A model generated the notes under the pieces. That model saw only the letters and a program-made list of their open reading frames with translations, was not told the origin of the DNA and ran no database searches. Below are positions 32,923-45,097 of a stretch of DNA of 64,000 nt, piece by piece. Position numbers and translations under genes: made by a program. Position 1 is the first letter of the stretch. Each line of letters opens with the position of its first letter. This DNA comes from Beverwykella pulmonaria (Eukaryota > Ascomycota > Dothideomycetes > Pleosporales > Melanommataceae): NCBI GenBank assembly GCA_001599595.1, contig BCHH01000007.1, positions 244,027 through 308,026 on the forward strand, in the 5' to 3' direction.

Positions 32923-34755
32923 ATGAGCGACGACAATACGCCAACGAAGCCTTCTGGTAGGAAGGAGAAGGCTGCTTCAGAGAACCGACCCAAAAGAGTG
33001 CGCACAGGATGCTTAACGTGTAGAGAAAGGCATCTCAAGTGCGATGAGGGTACGCCTACCTGCCAAAACTGCCTCAAGTCGAACAGAGAGTGCAAAAGAG
33101 GCGTGAGGTTGAATTTCATCGATACATCAACCAAATCCCAGTATATCATACCACCTGGACAAGATTGGACCGTTGCCTTCCAGGATGAGTCGAGAGACAT
33201 CGCCAGCGAATACAAGGACGGCCGAGAAAAGTATGCTCCACTCGAGAGGGATTCGGCACCAACGTCGAGCGACACTTTCTTCATGGCGATGCAGGCTAGT
33301 ATGCCGCCTCCTACATCAATATCGCATCAGTCACTTCCACCATTACAAGGTGTTCTGCCCGAGCAGTTGCTACATGAACAGTCCGGCTTTAATTTCGAGC
33401 ATTCACGGGCACCATCTCATCACCACTCGCATTCCCATACGAATTCGGCCTATTCTGAATCCAATATGGCCAATGCAACACCGTCATACCATGCAGAGCC
33501 ATCTGAACCTGAGAGCCCAAACGAAGGCGCACGCGACTATCTCGATACCCAGGAGGAAGTTCTTTTTATGCAAGTATTTGTGGAGGAAGTAGGTCTTTGG
33601 ATGGACAGCATGGACCCGATGAAACATGTATGCTTTTGTTCTTCCGTTGGCCATGTGCATTGCTGATAGTAATCTAGTTTTCGCGACTGCTTCCGTTTCA
33701 TGCCCTGAGCGAGCCCATGTTGCTCAACGCGTTCTTGGCATGTGGCGCACGACATCTGGCGCTTGTGAATCCAAAGTACAGCGAGGACAAGGCGCTGCAT
33801 TACTATGACACGGCCACGCGCTACCTTCTAGCATCATTGCAAAATCCTGATCGGGATACCGTCATCTGTGCGACCACAGCCGTTATTCTGAATGTGTATG
33901 AGATCATGTGCGAGAAGGCCCTTCAGAGGATGAACCACATTGCGGGGGCTCGTGCTCTAATTAAAGAATGCGGTTGGAGTGCGAGGTCGACCGGTATTGG
34001 GGCTGCATGTTTCTGGCTGAACGTTGGCATGGAGCTCCTCAGCTGTCTACACTTCAATTGGCAGATAGCCTGGGACCCAGATGAGTGGGGCGTGGACCTC
34101 GACTTCTCGCGCGAGACCGGATCCGGACGAGAAGAAATTTGGACATACCGGATTGTTTACGTTGTTGCAAAGGTTGCCAACTTCCGTGCGTCCATTCCAC
34201 GGACCCCGGAACTCGCGCAGCAAAGCTTACAATCACGATACAACGAATGGAAACGACTGAAGCAGTTGGCAGACTCGTGGAACGAAGGTATTCCACGCAC
34301 GATGCATCCCATGGCGTATCTTCATCCCGGATCTACGCTTTCCGGGTCGGCCTTCCCAGAGGTTTGGTTGATCAAGAGGACTTCCATTGTGGCACGACTC
34401 TTCTATCACACTTGCATGTGTCTACTTGCTCAGATCAATCCTCTGCAAGGCCCACAAGATCCTGAAATGCTGGCTATGCTAGAGCAGCATTCCCAGCTCA
34501 TTTGTGGCATCAGCGCTCACGTCAAAGATCGGTATGTTCTCATGTCCCGTCACCAAAAGTATGTGCTAACCTCGCGATAGTGGGGTTGCAAGTGTAGCGC
34601 TTCGATCCCTTGCCATTGCCGCAGAATGTCTGAAGACTCGTCGCGAGCAGGAGGAGGTGCTCTCCATCTTCGATAAGATTCGCCAAGAAACAGGATGGCG
34701 CGTCGGATTTCTCAACAACGAACTCAGGGAAAAATGGGGCTGGAATAATCCGCAA

Positions 34756-34788
<33 letters not shown>

Positions 34789-35091
34789 TCTCAGTATCAG
34801 CCTGAGCCGCAGGAGCAGAACGTTGGCGCACGCAACCAGAATGGAAACATGGCCTACCAGCAGCAGATGGTGCAACCTCAGGTTACTCTCCAGCCGGTAA
34901 TGCCCCCAACGTCACTTCCATCCGCACCGCCAGCCGAAGCGCGGCAACGACCTCCCGTGGGGATCCTGAATCCTCTTCTAGCGACGGCCGATTTCAATAT
35001 GCCTCAGCATCCATACCAGTCCTACTATGTGGCTCCCAACCCGATGCACCAGGCTCCCAACCAATTAGGGAACCATCCGAACTACTTTTAA
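32923..35091 (+). CDS. Zn2Cys6 transcription factor
   Basis: Fungal binuclear zinc-cluster regulator. Exons 32923-33627, 33678-34531, 34581-35091 give 689 aa from the first in-frame ATG. The zinc cluster is Cys30-X2-Cys33-X6-Cys40-X6-Cys47-X2-Cys50-X6-Cys57 with RVRTGCLTCRERHLKCDE, followed by a basic linker NFIDTSTKS. A His/Ser-rich disordered stretch leads to the middle homology region (fungal_trans_2 type): LMQVFVEEVGLWMDSMDP-like start, HALSEPMLLNAFLACGARHL, TAVILNVYEI. The C-terminus has a 12-Gln run and Pro/Gln-rich tail. The open coding-like frame extends 122 codons upstream of this ATG, so the real N-terminus may be longer (spliced upstream exon or non-AUG start). The target genes are unknown. 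Confidence 0.85.
34753..34788. repeat. CAA/CAG repeat coding for 12 glutamines
   Basis: Mixed CAA and CAG codons inside the last exon of the Zn2Cys6 gene encode an uninterrupted Gln run in the presumed activation region. It is a likely length-variable site between strains. Confidence 0.85.
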
Positions 35092-35841
35092 GAGCCAAAC
35101 TCTTATAATGTTACCATCACAAGCTCTTCAAGCATCGTACTTTCTGCTTTGTATTATTTAATTTGGCCAGCTCATGCATACCCGGTGGTTCTCGTACTCG
35201 TCCGTTTGCGGATTGCGCAACGTTTTCCATTTTGTTATTTCATTCGTTTTATACCTCGAGGGTCATCAATGGACAAGGGTAACGAGCCAATTGGGAAAGT
35301 TGCATACTTTTTTGTTTATGCTGCTTTTATGACTTATGACAATCTTTCTGGGTCGGGCAGTTGAGTCGCGCGAGGCAGCGAGGTTGGCGTGCCGCGAAGT
35401 TAGTAAATACCCTGGGACGGGATTTTGTGATCACTCTTTACGAATTGGCTGTTATATGATGTCGTGCTCCGTGCGTTGGGAGGGATCATGTGGCAGTGGT
35501 AGGGCTGAATATCCCCGCAGAACCTCGGCAACACATGCATGAGCCTCCGACCGGGGGTGGCCTCTGGCGCAGCGGCTTTAACGTTACAACAATGCATCTA
35601 CATATCTCCACCGCCAATAATTTGAACAGCCCTTTTTATGCCCAACACTTGCAATTGACTTCACAGGACTGCCTCCATACACGCATCGATATTTGAGCCT
35701 CTATGGAAATAGCAGCTCCGACCAAAAGCGCGTTTGACCCTCCCTCACCTCTCCGAATTATCTGAACGTTGCATTTCTCCTATTCCACCCTGCGCGCTGA
35801 GCCAGACTCACTCCCATACGACCCCTCGCCCTTCGCCCACC
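35092..35841. other. intergenic region, tandem genes
   Basis: 750 bp between two plus-strand genes: the 3' end of the Zn2Cys6 gene and the promoter of the acyltransferase gene. The last 100 bp before 35842 are C-rich and pyrimidine-rich. No supported gene inside. Confidence 0.45.
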
Positions 35842-38508
35842 ATGCAACCCACCTCCAAGCGGCGCAATGTCTCCGCTGCACCCCCCTCCGAGCAAGCCCC
35901 CGACCTGAGCATCACCGCCGACAACCAAGTGCACCTGCACGCCGCGGGCTACAAGGAGCCCCCCGAGCGCGGCCTCGTGCACAGCATGGCGCGATTCCGC
36001 TCCTCGCCCCTCGACTTCATTCGCGAAGTCTCTCTCTACGTGTCCGGCACCTCGTGGCGCTCCTACGACGACATTGTCGGCCAGCCTATTTTCTACAACG
36101 GCTTCTCCGAGAACATGAAGAATATGGTGCTGAGTAATTCCATGTTAGTGGGGAAGGTGAGGGAGTTGGCGGCGAGGAGGGTCGAGGTCGAGGTGGCCGA
36201 GGGGCTGTTGGGGGAGGCGGGAGAGGGTGGGGAGAAGGGCGAGGAGAGGAGAAAGAAGAGGCGGGCACAGATTGAGGAGAATCTAATGGAGGTTGCGGAG
36301 ACCTTGACCGATGGCATGATTTGTAAGATGGAGAGTAAGAGTTTTATAAGGGGGGCTTATTATGGGGCTACGCAGCTTTTGACTAGAGCGTATCACCAGG
36401 GTATGGATATACCTCCTCCGAGACCTCTGATATTGAAATGAAAAGCTAATGACGTGATGGTTTTACAGGCGTCCACGTATCGAGCGAAGAGGTCCTCCGC
36501 CTCCGATCCGTCGCTGCACAAGCTGCAAAGGACAAGCACTCCATTATATTCCTCCCCTGCCACCGATCACATATCGATTACGTCTCACTTTCGATCATAT
36601 GTTATAGACTCGGTCTCTCTCTGCCAACGGTCGTGTCTGGCGACAATCTCAACTTCCCGGTGGTTGGTGCATTTCTTCAACATGCAGGCGCTATGTGGAT
36701 ACGGCGGAGCTTTGGAGATGATCAACTATATACGACGCTTGTTCAGGCATACGTTGATACCTTGCTAAAAAACGGATTGAATATGGAATGCTTCGTTGAG
36801 GGATCAAGAAGTCGAACGGGAAAGCTGCTACCTCCCAAGTTCGGCATTCTATCTTACATGCTAGAGAGCGTGGCCTCCGGCCGAGTTGAAGACGCAATCA
36901 TATGTCCGGTTTCAACACAATATGACAAAGTCATCGAAGTAGAGTGAGTAGACTACTACACGTGATTACAATGGAATACTAATTGGCCGTAGTTCGTACA
37001 TCAGTGAGCTACTTGGCCAACCCAAGCCGAAAGAAAACCTCATGGACTTCCTCTCTGCATCCTCCGTTCTCTCTCTCAAGCTCGGCCGCGTAGACGTCCG
37101 CTTTCACGAGCCGTGGAGTCTGCGCAAATTCCTCACACAGCAGCACGATCGTTTCAGTCGACTACAGCAACAGATAGATCCGAAAGAGCAGCGGGTCCGC
37201 ATCTTAAGGACGCTGGGTTACAAAGTGCTGTCCGAGATCAACGAAGTATCAGTGATTATGCCCACTGCTCTTGTTGGAACAGTCTTGCTCACGCTTAGGG
37301 GGCGAGGCGTGGGAAAGACGGAGTTGATCAGACGAGTGGAATGGCTTAGCGACCGCGTGCGTGGCCAGGGCGGGAGAGTGGCCCATTTTGCTAATATACC
37401 TACGAGCGATGTTGTGGACCGAGCTCTCGAGGTTCTCGGACCAGGTCTTGTAGGTCTCGTCCCTGGGCTACCAGAAGAGACCTTCTATGCCGTTGACAGG
37501 TAACCTTTCCTCCCCTTTTTCCAAATCCCATACCGCCAAGGTACTGACAACCCCCCAAGATTTCAACTCTCCTTCTACCGCAACATGACAATCCACCTCT
37601 TCGTTCTCCAGGCTCTCGTCTCCGCCGCCATGTACACAAAAGTAAAGCTCGGCGGTGGGCCCGAGATGCAGCGAATCTCCTACGCCGACCTACACGACCA
37701 AGTGCACTTCCTCTCGCAGCTCTTCCGGGGCGAATTCATCTTCCCGACCGAAGGCCTCGACCACAACCTCTCCAAAACAATCTGCGGCCTCGAAGCCGAC
37801 AACGTAATAACCGTGACCCGCGACCCCGTCAACACGGCCCAAGTTTTATACGTCGAGTTGGCGGATGCAGAGCGCGCCTCCGGAAGAGAAAACTTCGACT
37901 TCTACTGCTTCCTCATCTGGCCCTTCATCGAAGCCGCCTGGCTCGGCGCCATCTCCCTCATGATGCTGGCGCCCCCGGCCACCCTCTCACCGACGTCCTC
38001 CCTCTGGCTGCCGCAAAAGAACTTCCAGGACCGCGCCCAACTCTTCGGAAAGACGTTGTACCACCAAGGCGACCTATCGTACTTCGAGGCCGTCAACAAG
38101 GAAACGCTGAAAAACGCGTACACGCGATTTGAAGAAGACGGTCTCATCCTAGTAACGAAGAGTAAAGATGCGAAGGCGAGTCCGCCTAGGGTAAAGATAG
38201 CAGAGGAGTGGATGCCCGTGAGAAGCGAGCAGAAGAGTTCAATTGTGGCGCAGGGACCGTTATGGGCGTTCGCGGAACGGATTAGCCTGAGTCGGCGGGA
38301 GGGGAAAAACAGGAGAGATGGGGCGACGGTACAGGGTAGGGTTTTGGGACTGGCAGATCTGGTGGGCGCGGGGTTGTGGGAGGATGTGGCTGCGGGGGGA
38401 AACGTGGGCGGAGACGGAGACGGGGAGGTGGAGAGAGAAGCGTTGAACAAAGCGAGGGCAAAAGGCAGGAGGGGGAGGAAGACTTTGAGCGTTAGTTCGA
38501 GGTTGTGA
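35842..38508 (+). CDS. glycerol-3-phosphate / dihydroxyacetone-phosphate acyltransferase (PlsB-like)
   Basis: Acylates the sn-1 position of glycerol-3-phosphate or DHAP, the first step of glycerolipid synthesis. Four exons: 35842-36400, 36469-36943, 36993-37499, 37560-38508, giving 829 aa. The catalytic HX4D motif is CHRSHIDY (His218, Asp223); block II-III are GDNLNFPVVG, HAGAMWIRRSF and EGSRSRTGK (297-305); a later block is ICPVSTQYDKV. This order is that of the PlsB/GNPAT family rather than yeast Sct1/Gpt2. The C-terminal half holds the long alpha-rich domain (FQLSFYRNMTIHLFV, DFYCFLIWPFIEAAWLGAIS), which may touch the membrane, and ends in a Gly-rich basic tail. An acidic/Gly-rich insertion (about residues 125-155) interrupts the N-terminal part. 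Substrate preference cannot be told from sequence. Confidence 0.9.
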
Positions 38509-38788
38509 GACTTCGAAGCATAGTGAAGAAGAGAGAAGGGTGCTAGGGAGCTCGAGGCGCAACTGAGAGCTGGCAGCCTAACTTCAATGTTCCGAACGAA
38601 CGGTGACGGCAGTCGCGTCTTCTCTGTCTTGAAGTCTCGAATATGTGCGTGCAGACTTTGGTAAACCATAGACCCTGAAGCATATTTTGGCCCAGGCATG
38701 ATATGTAAGGCTATCAAGTGCCGTAAAGCAATCCAATCGCCATTCCTTGCCTCTCTATTTTCCCCATCGTCTATTGTCTACTCTTGGG

Positions 38789-40906
38789 TTATTTCTTCCC
38801 TGACCAATCCCAGATCTCTTTCCATCTCCCCTCGTCCAACTCCACTGGCCCATCAAACCTCCCAAACTTCGGCGGTCCCGTCCCCGGCTCGGGGAGACAC
38901 ACCCACTCCCTCACACATCCGGGCACCTCCAGCTTACTATGACTAACACAAAGCAGTGCCTGGTGATCCTGTAGTCCACCCACAGCCAGCTTCCCCTTCT
39001 CCGCCATCTCGGTCACTACGGGCTGGGGCCCAGATTCCCGATACTCGAAGCGCATGCTCTCGCCCCTGGTGAGGAATAACAAACATTTGTCCCGGACAAG
39101 GTCGTCCATGCCGCTGAATGCCTCATCGAGGATCACGATGTCGGGGTTGTGGATCGTAGCGCGCAGGAACAGGAGGACACGTTGAGCGGAGAAGGTTAGT
39201 TCGCCGAAGCGGAAGTGCGTTGCCCAATCGAGACGGTTCGATGTAGCTGCAGTTGGGCTCACTGCTGGCGGATGGAGCTCGGCTTCGAACCAGCGTAGAC
39301 ATGCATTTACTCGCATCTCAGCATCAGCATCAAGGCGGGGCTTGGTAATCGGAGTATCGCTCCACGCCGTCTCGAGTGTGCGTCTCACAGAAAGGCTTTT
39401 TGGGAACAGGGCGTGGACTTCTGGGGAAGCGTGGCCTATGCGAGACTGAAGTTCGAAGATGGTTATACCAGGAACTCCCGGAGAAGGTAGACGAGAGCGC
39501 TGGAAGAGTTTCACAGGCGCTGAGTACGTTTGAGGGTGGTCCGAAGTGACGAGACTGAGAAGTGTCGTCTTTCCAGAGCCGTTGGCACCAAAGATACCCC
39601 ATCGTTGGCCACGAGTGACGGTCCACCACAGTCCATCCTTCATCACTCCCTCTACATCTTGTTGCCAATCGCCGAGGACGGAGTTGCTGCCGTATTGGAT
39701 GCGTACGCCTTCCATTTCGACGAGCCGCGATGCGAAGTTGGGTCTATACTGCTCATCGCCCGTCGATGATGCATCCATCTTCTCATATCCATCCCTGCTT
39801 ACCACTCGAGTACCTGCTGCCTCTACTTCGGTGCCGCTTGCTTCGGAGTGGCCTGTCTCAGGCAGCAAACGGCAGACCTCCCTCAGCTCAACCACTTCGG
39901 AGGGTTGAAGGGCTCGTGCTCCCTTCTCGGCCGCATCTAGCTCTTTCTTCAAGTGCCGAATGACGTCTTCTTTTGGACCCAATATGTCGCCTAGCTCGTC
40001 CTCGCTTGCATACACAACATGGGTGATCCACTCAGGAATTGCATCCTGCGGTCTTAGCGACAGCACGATTCGTGGCGCTCTTGCCTCTGCGAGTCGATGC
40101 AACAATTGTGAAATGTGCTTCGAGACGAATGGATCCAGACCAACTGGGCATACAATGAGCCTGATAAACTTTTCTCAGCGCACCATGTTGACTGAAAACT
40201 TACTAAACGGTGCGTCCAAACACAGCATCTCTGGCCTTGTCAACAGCGATTTCCCAATCCTCGCCCTCCTACTCTGCCCGTTACTCAGCATACTAACCGG
40301 CTTATCCATAAACCGCTCCAGCTCCAGATCTCTCACGACCCGCAACATAACCTCTTTCTCTGGCGTCTTCTCCCTGATCACCTCCTCGCCCGGATTCATG
40401 CCCACGATGCCCGTCAGATATTGGCCCAGGGTAAAATCCGTCTCCTCGACGCGGCTTTCGTAGCGGGCGCTGAGGTACGCGCCTCCGAATGCTTTGCGCT
40501 CCACATCAAACCCCACATACTCGATTGCCTTTTCTGGCGATCTGTTCTTCGGATTTGATGCTTTCAGTTCCTCAGAAAGCAGGTACGGGAATGACCGCGC
40601 TGTGGGCGGGAAACAAAGCAGCTGACCTCGGAGTATTTGCAGAAATGCACTCCGCAGTGTAGACGAGGGACTCAGTATCGCCCAATGCTCCTCAGGGGAG
40701 GAGGACGAGGGGATGGAAAAGGTAAGATTGGGAAACAATGCCGGATTGGGCGTTTCGTCTTCTCCAGGTGCTGGTTTGGACGAGGGATGTTGGCGGTAAA
40801 AAGTCCCATTGTTGATCCGAATCAACGGCGCTCCCTTCCATCTCCTCGAAACTTGGAACCGCACACATGTTGAGGCGGCAAAGAAGAGTGCAGGCGTTCG
40901 TTGCAT
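38789..40906 (-). CDS. soluble tandem ABC ATPase (no membrane domain)
   Basis: Two exons: 40906-40204 and 40143-38789, giving 685 aa with two ATP-binding-cassette domains and no transmembrane segment. Domain 1 (about 25-330): its Walker A is degenerate (HWAILSPSSTLRSAF instead of GxxGxGK[ST]), the signature is LSNGQSRRARIGKSLL, and Walker B is EMLCLDAPFIGLDP with Ala in place of the catalytic Glu. Domain 2 (about 390-685): intact Walker A GIFGANGSGKTTLLSL, a degenerate signature (LTFSAQRVLLF) and intact Walker B IVILDEAFSGMDD. So each composite site pairs one good half with one degraded half. The N-terminus (MQRTPALFFAASTCVRFQVSRRW) is basic and could target mitochondria. The architecture resembles ModF-like proteins of bacteria and their uncharacterised fungal relatives. 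Role unknown. Confidence 0.85.
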
Positions 40907-42063
40907 CTCTCGCGTGTGCAGATTTTTGTGTCAAGACATGTAGTTGATAAAACGTTCCTGCGCGCCTGGCTCAACTGCCCCGCCGTACGGGAACGCGTCC
41001 GCCTCCCCAGAGCTCACCCAACTCCTCATGACGTCGCAGCTCTCGAGCCGCGGAGCCGAGGTTCGCGCCCAACTGAACATCCATCTGCGAAGCTGCTGGT
41101 GCGGAGCTTGAATGAACCGGACACGAGTGCAACGCGATGCTTCCTGCATTACAGCCTTCGCGTCCAAAGGTGTGCTTCCTATCCCTTTCTGATTCCCTGG
41201 GGGAGACTGCTGACGAGAACGCGCAGCCCCCGCAGCAGAGACCGCAACCTAGCTACGCGCAACAGCAGCATCGTGCGATCCACGAGCTTCCGCGCTCTCT
41301 TCCCCCTCCTCGAAGAGACGCTTCCCATTCTACCACTGTAAACCCTCCCAAGCCGCGGAATCAGATCGAAGCAATGCCGCCTTTCAGTCCTGCCCAGGCG
41401 CCCTTCTTCCCGCCGCAGAACTTCTATGACAGCGCCGTCCGACATCCCGTCTTCTTTACCAACCAGCTAAGAAAACCGCCGTTCCCGATACCGGAAATAG
41501 CGAGTCGAGGGTGGAGTCCAGTGGCCAGTGGATATATCATGGAGGCGAGGAAGACGGAGGCAAACAGTGTTCCAAAGACAAAGTTGTGAATGTGCGCTAA
41601 ATGAGGAAAGGGGCGTGAGGGGCTTAAACACATAAGGGAAAGCGCTCCAAGTGGTGGCTCCGCGAGTGTCTCGTGGAGACGTATACCCGTAGTCTTATCG
41701 GCCTATATCATCATTTTCTGCCCATTGCCGCATTGGAAAATTCGCAAGCCTAACCAGCTTCAGACGCTTGGGTTGCATGTCTTCTCGTTGTCGACAACAC
41801 AGAGTGCATTTGGAGAGTATGCAGGATGATGTGGAATACCTTTTCAAGGTAGCTATATAGGCATGAAAAGTAGAGTTAAAGGATGTAGAGGGTAAGCAAG
41901 CATAAATCAGCGAACGTAGGAGCGTGTCGTCTTCGAACGTCATCATCACCCACCCAACGAAACAAACGCCATCCCAATCTAAAGCAGTAGCTAGACGCTT
42001 GACCTCCTGTGAAACCATGTACATGAATCACCACATCAACTCCTGTAACCGTAAAATATCCGA
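40907..42063. other. region between ABC ATPase and apyrase genes
   Basis: 1.16 kb. It holds the ABC ATPase promoter (minus, from 40906) and the apyrase 3' end. Competing open frames at 41137-41589 (plus) and 41424-41633 (minus) occupy the middle; see the separate entry. Confidence 0.4.
41424..41633 (-). CDS. possible small membrane protein (strand uncertain)
   Basis: The minus-strand frame reads a hydrophobic segment FVFGTLFASVFLASMIYPLA followed by GIGNGGFLSWLVKKTG, which looks like a short single-span membrane protein of about 50-70 aa, with a possible acceptor (TTTAG) just upstream. The same DNA on the plus strand reads a Pro/Phe-rich frame (41137-41589). A hydrophobic frame on one strand commonly gives a Lys/Glu/Ser-rich frame on the other, so only one is real, and I lean to the minus strand. 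No family recognised. Confidence 0.27.
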   Translation of the reverse strand: MCLSPSRPFPHLAHIHNFVFGTLFASVFLASMIYPLATGLHPRLAISGIGNGGFLSWLVKKTGCRTALS

Positions 42064-44367
42064 CTATTCTTTCAAACTCATCATCGGGCTTCTCAGTCTC
42101 GAAGGACTACTCGTTCTCGATTTCTTGCCCCCGGCCAACCTCTCCCTGCTATCCGTTCTAGCCATCAGACCGCCCCGGTCAATCGCATTGGAAAACATTC
42201 CAGGAGGTCCGAGGCCCAGACCTGTGCCCTGCGTGACAACATCTCTCCCGGGCTCGAAGTACGCTGGTGTTCCTGGATCCGCGTGGCCAGTCTTCAATTG
42301 AGGGGTCATCCACCCAGAAGTGCGACCGATTCGACTGCCGTCGGATGAGTCGGAGTGGTCGTTGTCGGAGCTATCATACGAGCCGAGTTCGAAGTCGTCC
42401 GCACCTTCGCCGTCTTCGAGAACGCGTTCGTACGATGGCGCACTGCCTATACCGAAAAGTTTGCCCGCAAATCCACGCCGGCGCCTCAGAGAACCATGGC
42501 CATGGCGGCCTCCACGTTTCCCGAACAAGCCGAATATTTTCTGGAATGTAGTTTTCCGGCGCTCGCGGCCACAGAGCATGAAGCAGATGAGACAAATTAT
42601 GAGAACGAAAATGAGAAAGCCGGGGATGCGGCGGGGGTTTTCTGAGAACAGGTGGTCGTGCCAGTCGTCGTCTCCATCCTTAGAGCTTGAAACATAAGCG
42701 CCACCTGGGACCTGGAAGTCGTCTGGAATGCCTGGAACGTTGCTGCCGAATCCTACGGCCAGCGCTTCGGACGAAGGTGGCGATACCTCACTTGAAGCGT
42801 ATAGCACCATTTTCCCCAGTGTCCAGCTTAATTCCACGCCTCCAATCTTGTCCACAGCCTGGAAGGGGTCGAGGAAACCCTTGCTCTTCGCCTTGTTGAT
42901 CATACTCTGGGTGGTATTTTGATGACCTTTCAATTCTTCAATCCCAACTCGTGGAATGCCAATACCATCGTGAAGTACGTTGATGAGCCAGGATGCCTTG
43001 AAGCATACTTCTAGGGCCGTGGTTTCGTCGAATTTGTGGCCCCATTTCTCCTTCGAGACCCCCTTCTCGATGTCTTTCCAATTCTGGCTGCAGAATTCGT
43101 CGACTTGCTCCTGGTAGGTCTTGAAATCGTATGCCTTGTTCTTGTACACCTTCTTGAATGCTTCGTGCGTAGTATGCCAGTATTCAGAAACGCCTACAAA
43201 GTGGTTGACGTCGAAGTCTATGGCGGGTACGTGCTGTCCATTCAGCAAACAAGGTTGGTCCAGGCATTCCTTCTCCTTCTCCAGAAGCGGGTATGTCTGG
43301 TGCATGCATTCGGAGAACTTTCCTGTCCCTATGAGTTCGGGCTCCTTTCCCTGCTCTTTATGCGATCCGGCGTCGATGGGTTTCCCCTCTTTGGTAACCT
43401 TCAAACCCGAGGGTAAACAGGGATCCGGAAATTCCATGGTGCCGGGGCTGGAATCCAGCAGGGCTTTGACATATCTTTGTCTGGCTTGATTGACTCCAAA
43501 TCCCAGCCATGTTGTCACGAAGACTCGGTACTCCAACGGCGCTCCATCGATCGATCGTAAACGTAGCAGAGTGAGATCGTTTGCATGTTTCTCGGCCTCG
43601 GTGGCATTGGGCGCAAAAGCAATTTGTGCGGACGCGCCTCCCATATCCAAAAACCCGTACGTGTGATGTCCTTTTCCATGATCATGATCCTTCGGATTGT
43701 CGAAGCCGCCCAGGAGGTAGTTTGCCGCGATCCAGCCATACAGACCTTCTGTCTCCCCCGGTATAACCTGAACGTGCAAATCACAATCCGGCAGTTGGAA
43801 TTTGGTGGTCCTCCGCGCAAAATCACACACTTCTGCCAGCACTGCTTTCTGTTTCAGGGGAGGCAGTATCCGCATGCCTGCGGTGGCCAGGAGGAAAAGA
43901 GGGGTGTTCGGTACATCTTCCGATGGCACATGCTTCAGCGCATGGCTGAGAAGCTCCTCTAGATGGTCGGGGCCTATGTCGTGAGGGTTATCGCCGAAAG
44001 TCGAGATGCCTGTGCGAAAAGTCAGATTGGCCGCGCCTGAGTGTCACGACGAAGGCAGCTGCCACACACCGGGATGGATCTTCTTGGTCCACTTCTTGTC
44101 GGTTTCTATGACTGGCAGGCTATGCAGCTGTGCTTGCTCGGCTTGTGCGCGAGCCTTATCGCTGTTCAGCCATCGGTAAATGTGGACACGGGTGCCCTGC
44201 GACCATGGTAAGCTTTCGGGGACTCGAGTATCGTATCCAAGTCACATACGGAGGACCCGGCATCCAGAATAACACCATGTCTCCCTGCACAGCGAGTTCC
44301 GTCAGCATCGTAGACCAAAGGCCGGGCGGTGGCAGAGGGTTGAGGGTGATTGCGTACACTTTCCCAT
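42064..44367 (-). CDS. YND1: apyrase / nucleoside diphosphatase, Ynd1 type
   Basis: Golgi GDA1/CD39 enzyme that hydrolyses GDP/UDP left by lumenal glycosyltransferases. Four exons: 44367-44358 (only 10 nt), 44284-44250 (35 nt), 44196-44070, 44009-42064, giving 705 aa. The start MGKWRHGVILDAGSSGTRVH is apyrase-conserved region 1. Others are LFLLATAGMR, GETEGLYGWIAANYLLG (ACR3 with catalytic Glu) and GFLDMGGASAQIAF (ACR4). A C-terminal membrane span IPGFLIFVLIICLICFML (about 519-536) precedes a long basic, Ser-rich cytosolic tail of about 165 residues, the Ynd1 topology rather than the N-anchored Gda1. The reconstructed tiny exons restore MGKW and the phosphate-binding loop exactly, which supports them. 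Confidence 0.92.
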
Positions 44368-45097
44368 CGGAGATGGCGTGGCCCAGAAGGCTACGAAACA
44401 AGACGCATGCAGCAGCGACGGTCGGGGGGTGTATGCGACGGATAGAGACAGAGACGTGTGAAGAGGCGCGATAAGGAAATATGAAGAGTGAAATGGTAAC
44501 GAGTGACGTGTCTGAGGGAGAGAGGGAAGGTGTTGGGGAGGGCCGTTTTCGAGGGTTTCAACGAAGTATATCACTGCCACCGTTTCAGGATTAGCGGGTC
44601 CCCAAAATATCTCCCGTCACCCCACGCCAATGACGCCACCGAACTCGCCGCCAGCGCAGCCTCAGCGCCTCTGCGAACTACAGACCACGTTCACAGTGGA
44701 CACCGTTGCATCCAGCATATGCAAAAAGGCCCTGGGAATTCACCACTGAGTGCTTGAAGGCTATCAACAGGTCGAGCGTTTCCGCAGAAGCACGCCGCTC
44801 GAGACGCCAGATAGATTGCACCATATCGCATTCCACTGTGCGATACGAATCGATAGCGCATCCGAGGCCAAGATAGTACAGTGCGGTAGGAAATGCTGGC
44901 ACGCTATCGCCCCCAAGCGAACCATTCAGCAATCGTGCAGAGACCTTTAGGCACATGGTAGTACCAGTAGGGCTGAGCCAACTTTCTTTCACCCTAATCA
45001 AGTTCCCTTCAATGAGGTTCGCAAATGGACAATGACGACGACAACAACAAGAGGAGGAAATAAGAGGTCTAGAAATTGATTTCACTGCATCCTCTCT
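44368..45097. other. intergenic region, tandem minus-strand genes
   Basis: 730 bp between the apyrase start and the amidotransferase stop. It contains the apyrase promoter. A 135-codon minus-strand frame (44678-45085) has no domain or conserved pattern and is not called. Confidence 0.45.

Noticed and set aside
44678..45085. 135-codon minus-strand frame between apyrase and amidotransferase
   Set aside because: No family resemblance, and it lies in the apyrase promoter interval.
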